The notes under the pieces: generated by a model
The model's input: only the letters and a program-made list of their open reading frames with translations
Told to the model about the DNA's origin: nothing
Database searches by the model: none
From: Elainella saxicola E1
Lineage (GTDB): Bacteria; Cyanobacteriota; Cyanobacteriia; Elainellales; Elainellaceae
NCBI GenBank assembly: GCA_002796835.1
Contig: LUGL01000012.1
Span: 34,872 to 72,332, forward strand
Length of the DNA: 37,461 nucleotides
Direction: 5' to 3'
Position numbers and translations under genes: made by a program
In this document: in pieces, positions 35,050 through 37,461 of the stretch
How positions within the stretch are numbered: the stretch's first letter is position 1
Layout of the letters: each line of letters opens with the position of its first letter

Positions 35050-36186
35050 ATGGATAATGTTATTCAAGTCAATGATACAACGCTCCGAGACGGTGAACAG
35101 GCCGCAGGCATTGCGTTTACGCTAGAAGAGAAAGTCGCGATCGCCCAATTATTAGATGCGATCGGTGTGCAAGAGTTAGAAGTTGGCATCCCCGCCATGG
35201 GGCAAACCGAAATTCAATCGATTTCAGCCATTCGAGATCTGGGACTAAACGCCAAATTACTAGGTTGGAATCGCGCAGTGATTTCAGATATCACGGCCTC
35301 ATTATCTTGTGGCCTGCAGCGTGTTCACATTTCCGTTCCCGTTTCTGATGTTCAAATTGAGACCAAATTTCGTGGCCAACGGCAGCTGATGTTGGAGCAG
35401 CTTAAAGCCTCGATCGAATATGCCTGGGATCGTGGATTGTTTGTTGCGGTGGGTGGCGAGGATTCCTCTCGTGCAGATGAATCGTTTTTGCTGGAAGTGG
35501 CGCTACTGGCTCAGGAATGGGGAGCATCCCGATTTAGATTCTGCGATACGGTTGGCATTCTCGATCCGTTTACCACCTATCGCAAGGTGAGTAATCTAGT
35601 GGCATCGCTGACGATTCCAGTTGAAATGCATACCCATAATGATTTAGGTCTGGCAACCGCTAATGCCTTGGCTGGTATTAAAGCGGGGGCACAATCTGTA
35701 AATACAACTGTGAATGGCCTAGGAGAACGAGCAGGGAATGCGGCATTAGAAGAGGTCGTGGTGGCGCTGAAGCAAATTTACGGCATCCGTCTTAAAATTA
35801 ATACGCAACGATTGCTGGAACTCTCGCGATTGGTGATTCAAGCATCCGGCTGTGCCATGCCACCCTGGAAGGCAATTGTTGGCGATAATGCATTTACTCA
35901 CGAGTCGGGCATTCATGCGGCGGGTGTTCTAAAAAATCCCGCAACCTATCAACCCTTTGCGCCCGAAGAGTTAGGGCGTCAGCACCAGTTAGTGATCGGC
36001 AAGCATTCTGGTCGTCATTTGCTGTATGAAGTATTGCAGCAAGCAGGCATTCAGCTAACTGAAACGGAAAGTCAGCCGATCCTCGATGCAGTTCGTCAGT
36101 TTTCGATCGCAGTTAAACGCAATTTGACGATCGATGAGTTGGTAAACCTCGTTGCGGAATGGAGAACGATTCATGCAATCCGATGA
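35050..36186 (+). CDS. nifV: Homocitrate synthase NifV
   Basis: This 378-residue member of the DRE-TIM acyltransferases condenses acetyl-CoA and 2-oxoglutarate to homocitrate, the organic part of FeMo-co. Motifs are [46 protein letters not shown] and the [13 protein letters not shown] stretch. The ribosome-binding site is CAGGAG. Its end overlaps nifZ by 14 bp. Confidence 0.95.
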   Translation: MDNVIQVNDTTLRDGEQAAGIAFTLEEKVAIAQLLDAIGVQELEVGIPAMGQTEIQSISAIRDLGLNAKLLGWNRAVISDITASLSCGLQRVHISVPVSDVQIETKFRGQRQLMLEQLKASIEYAWDRGLFVAVGGEDSSRADESFLLEVALLAQEWGASRFRFCDTVGILDPFTTYRKVSNLVASLTIPVEMHTHNDLGLATANALAGIKAGAQSVNTTVNGLGERAGNAALEEVVVALKQIYGIRLKINTQRLLELSRLVIQASGCAMPPWKAIVGDNAFTHESGIHAAGVLKNPATYQPFAPEELGRQHQLVIGKHSGRHLLYEVLQQAGIQLTETESQPILDAVRQFSIAVKRNLTIDELVNLVAEWRTIHAIR

Positions 36187-36430
36187 AATTGAAATTGATA
36201 GTCCGCCAATGTTTGAGATCGGTGAGAAAGTGCGGGTGCGCAAACTAATCCGCAATGATGGAACTTTTCCAGGTAAAGATATTGGAGAAACACTGGCCAA
36301 AAAAGGAGAGGTAGGTTACGTCGTCAGTATTGGCACTTTTTTGCAATCCTCCTACATTTATGCGGTGCATTTTCTTCATTCAGGCTATGTAGTTGGCTGC
36401 CGTAAGAAAGAACTCGAATTTGTTGACTAG
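36173..36430 (+). CDS. nifZ: NifZ
   Basis: This 85-residue protein has the NifZ core [21 protein letters not shown] and the [21 protein letters not shown] strands, ending near VGCRKKELE. NifZ assists formation of the second P-cluster of the MoFe protein. I chose the ATG at 36173 with GGAGAA upstream; a start at 36152 would overlap nifV more deeply. It is translationally linked to nifV. Confidence 0.93.
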   Translation: MQSDEIEIDSPPMFEIGEKVRVRKLIRNDGTFPGKDIGETLAKKGEVGYVVSIGTFLQSSYIYAVHFLHSGYVVGCRKKELEFVD

Positions 36431-36457
36431 AATCAAGAACATCGTTGGAGAATTAAC

Positions 36458-36661
36458 ATGAAAGTGATGCTGCGGCAGAACTCCCTTGGCCATCTTGTTG
36501 TCTATGTTGCTAAAAAAGACCTGGAAGAGGAAGTGGTTAAGCAGGAGGTAGTTGAAGAAGGTAAAGTATTTACCCTGGCGAATGGCTGGGAACTGGCAAT
36601 TCCAACGCTGGAAGAACCATTACGCTTGCCTCAAACGATTGAAGCAAAACGGTTGGCATAA
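36458..36661 (+). CDS. nifT: NifT
   Basis: This 67-residue protein matches NifT/FixU: MKVMLRQNSLGHLVVYVAKKDLEE and FTLANGWELAIP. Its role in nitrogen fixation is minor or unknown. GGAGAATTAAC precedes the ATG. The stop lies in a CATAAAGATTTT motif that is repeated 25 bp downstream. Confidence 0.92.
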   Translation: MKVMLRQNSLGHLVVYVAKKDLEEEVVKQEVVEEGKVFTLANGWELAIPTLEEPLRLPQTIEAKRLA

Positions 36662-36693
36662 AGATTTTCAACCTGACCAATCATAAAGATTTT
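36657..36693 (+). repeat. Direct repeat of CATAAAGATTTT after nifT
   Basis: CATAAAGATTTT occurs at 36657-36668 and 36682-36693, each soon followed by ACCT. The first copy includes the nifT stop codon. No function is inferred. Confidence 0.5.
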
Positions 36694-36801
36694 GACCTCG
36701 TAATGACATGCTTTGAAACCTTCGATCCTTCCTAACCCGATTCAAGGTGGCGTGGAATGACTTGTTCTTCTCCCTCTTTGATCAGGATGAATTAGGGGGA
36801 T

Positions 36802-37461
36802 ATGTGCAAGTCCGATCGCCCCTTTTTCTTGGAAAATCCTATGGCTCCTTCCCCGAAATTGACCTCCCGAAAAGCGACTGTTTCAAATGTGACTGCCCTA
36901 AATGTGACCACGGCTGCAGCGATCCCAGAATTTTGCTTGACCGGCCAGTTTCTAGCATTTGTGTTTGATGATGGCAAAGTGAAATATATTCGTTTGATCG
37001 TTGCTGATCAAGAATTGCGGATTAAATTATCCAAACAAGCTAGAGCGACTCTGTTTCGATCGCAGCAGGATCGCACAACCATCTTACAGCCCTGGGAAAC
37101 CGTAAGAATTTCAGGAACACGCAAACTGAATCGCAAGGGTGAACTGAAATGGAAGGCTGATCATGTTCAGCGGATCGGGACGACAGGGGAATTCCGACTG
37201 TCCGATTGGGGCGATCCGATAGATACAGTCGTGACAACAAGTCAGGAATCTAAGCAGGGTAAATCAGCTCCATCGAAAAAGGTAAGCCTGAAAATTCTCA
37301 CTTGTCACAAGTCAGGTTGTGCTAAAAAAGGCGGCGATCGGCAATGTGAGGCAATTAAGACGCTTTTGCAGGAACGGGGGCTTTCCCATCAAGTTTCTAT
37401 TCAAGAGACGGGATGTCTGGGCAAATGCTCAATGGCTCCCAACCTAATGTTGATGCCTGGT
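36802..37461 (+). CDS. Thioredoxin-like [2Fe-2S] ferredoxin protein, 3' truncated
   Basis: This frame stays open to the right edge (220 codons so far). The N-terminal part (about 40-125) has FCLTGQFLAFVFDDGKVKYIRL and LSKQARATLF, a beta-barrel type segment. After a polar linker, the C-terminal domain starts KVSLKILTCHKSGCAKKGG and continues with GCLGKCSMAPNLML. The C-x4-C (in TCHKSGC) and C-x3-C pairs fit the thioredoxin-like ferredoxin family. ATG 36802 (AGGGGG just upstream) or ATG 36841 could be the start. It follows nifT and probably serves nitrogenase electron transfer. Confidence 0.8.
   Translation, partial: MCKSDRPFFLENPMAPSPKLTSRKATVSNVTALNVTTAAAIPEFCLTGQFLAFVFDDGKVKYIRLIVADQELRIKLSKQARATLFRSQQDRTTILQPWETVRISGTRKLNRKGELKWKADHVQRIGTTGEFRLSDWGDPIDTVVTTSQESKQGKSAPSKKVSLKILTCHKSGCAKKGGDRQCEAIKTLLQERGLSHQVSIQETGCLGKCSMAPNLMLMPG

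Noticed and set aside
36747-36968. 73-codon plus-strand ORF with many Cys
   Set aside because: The Cys-rich look is a frame artefact; the ferredoxin-domain protein reads through the same DNA in another frame up to the window edge.

Overview
The window is chromosomal DNA from a filamentous or Leptolyngbya-like diazotrophic cyanobacterium. Evidence for this is the many GCGATCGC-type (HIP1) octamers, the complete cyanobacterial-style Mo-nitrogenase cluster (nifBSUHDK, nifVZT, nifENXW, hesAB, fdxH, nifP), and cyanobacteria-specific small families (Mo-nitrogenase C-terminal domain, DUF2949, CBS-CP12). No nifD excision element, heterocyst gene, IS element, CRISPR array, tRNA or rRNA was seen. The divergent nifP/nifB layout is the one known from Leptolyngbya boryana.

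Left part (1-16.1 kb): housekeeping and accessory genes. These are a cupin protein, a Crp/Fnr regulator, a secreted pentapeptide-repeat protein, an inositol-monophosphatase-family enzyme and a cell-wall amidase. A metal-homeostasis block follows: an ABC-3 permease and ATPase, a divergent solute-binding lipoprotein, and a UPF0016/GDT1 manganese-exporter-type protein. The last is preceded on the minus strand by a well-matching yybP-ykoY manganese riboswitch. Next come a MerR-like regulator overlapping a vWA-domain gene, a secreted small protein, a TetR regulator, a pseudo-receiver-PAS-GGDEF-EAL protein, NanE and glucokinase.

Minus-strand nif arm (16.3-25.7 kb, transcribed right to left): nifP (cysE-like), three small uncharacterised genes, a Mo-nitrogenase C-terminal-domain gene, nifE, nifN, nifX, DUF269, DUF683, nifW, hesA, hesB, fdxH, feoA-like, fdxB-like and CBS-CP12. 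The arm supplies FeMo-co scaffold assembly, electron carriers, O-acetylserine/cysteine supply and a probable adenylate-sensing protein.

Plus-strand nif arm (26.8-37.5 kb): nifB, nifS, nifU, nifH, nifD, nifK, nifV, nifZ, nifT, then a thioredoxin-like [2Fe-2S] ferredoxin gene cut by the right edge. It makes the Fe-S clusters, NifB-co, homocitrate and the structural enzyme. No fdxN lies between nifB and nifS.

The two arms diverge from a 1.15-kb gene-free region. This region contains two mirror-image promoters with the same layout: GCTTGAGTACA, exactly 58 bp, then CCTGATATAA, with 20 of the 29 bases after the first motif also identical. This is the most striking regulatory signal in the window and a strong candidate for the CnfR-type cis-element. 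The nif intergenic regions also carry TCCACC-type short repeats in the mRNA sense and stem-loops before nifS, nifH, nifD, nifK and nifV.
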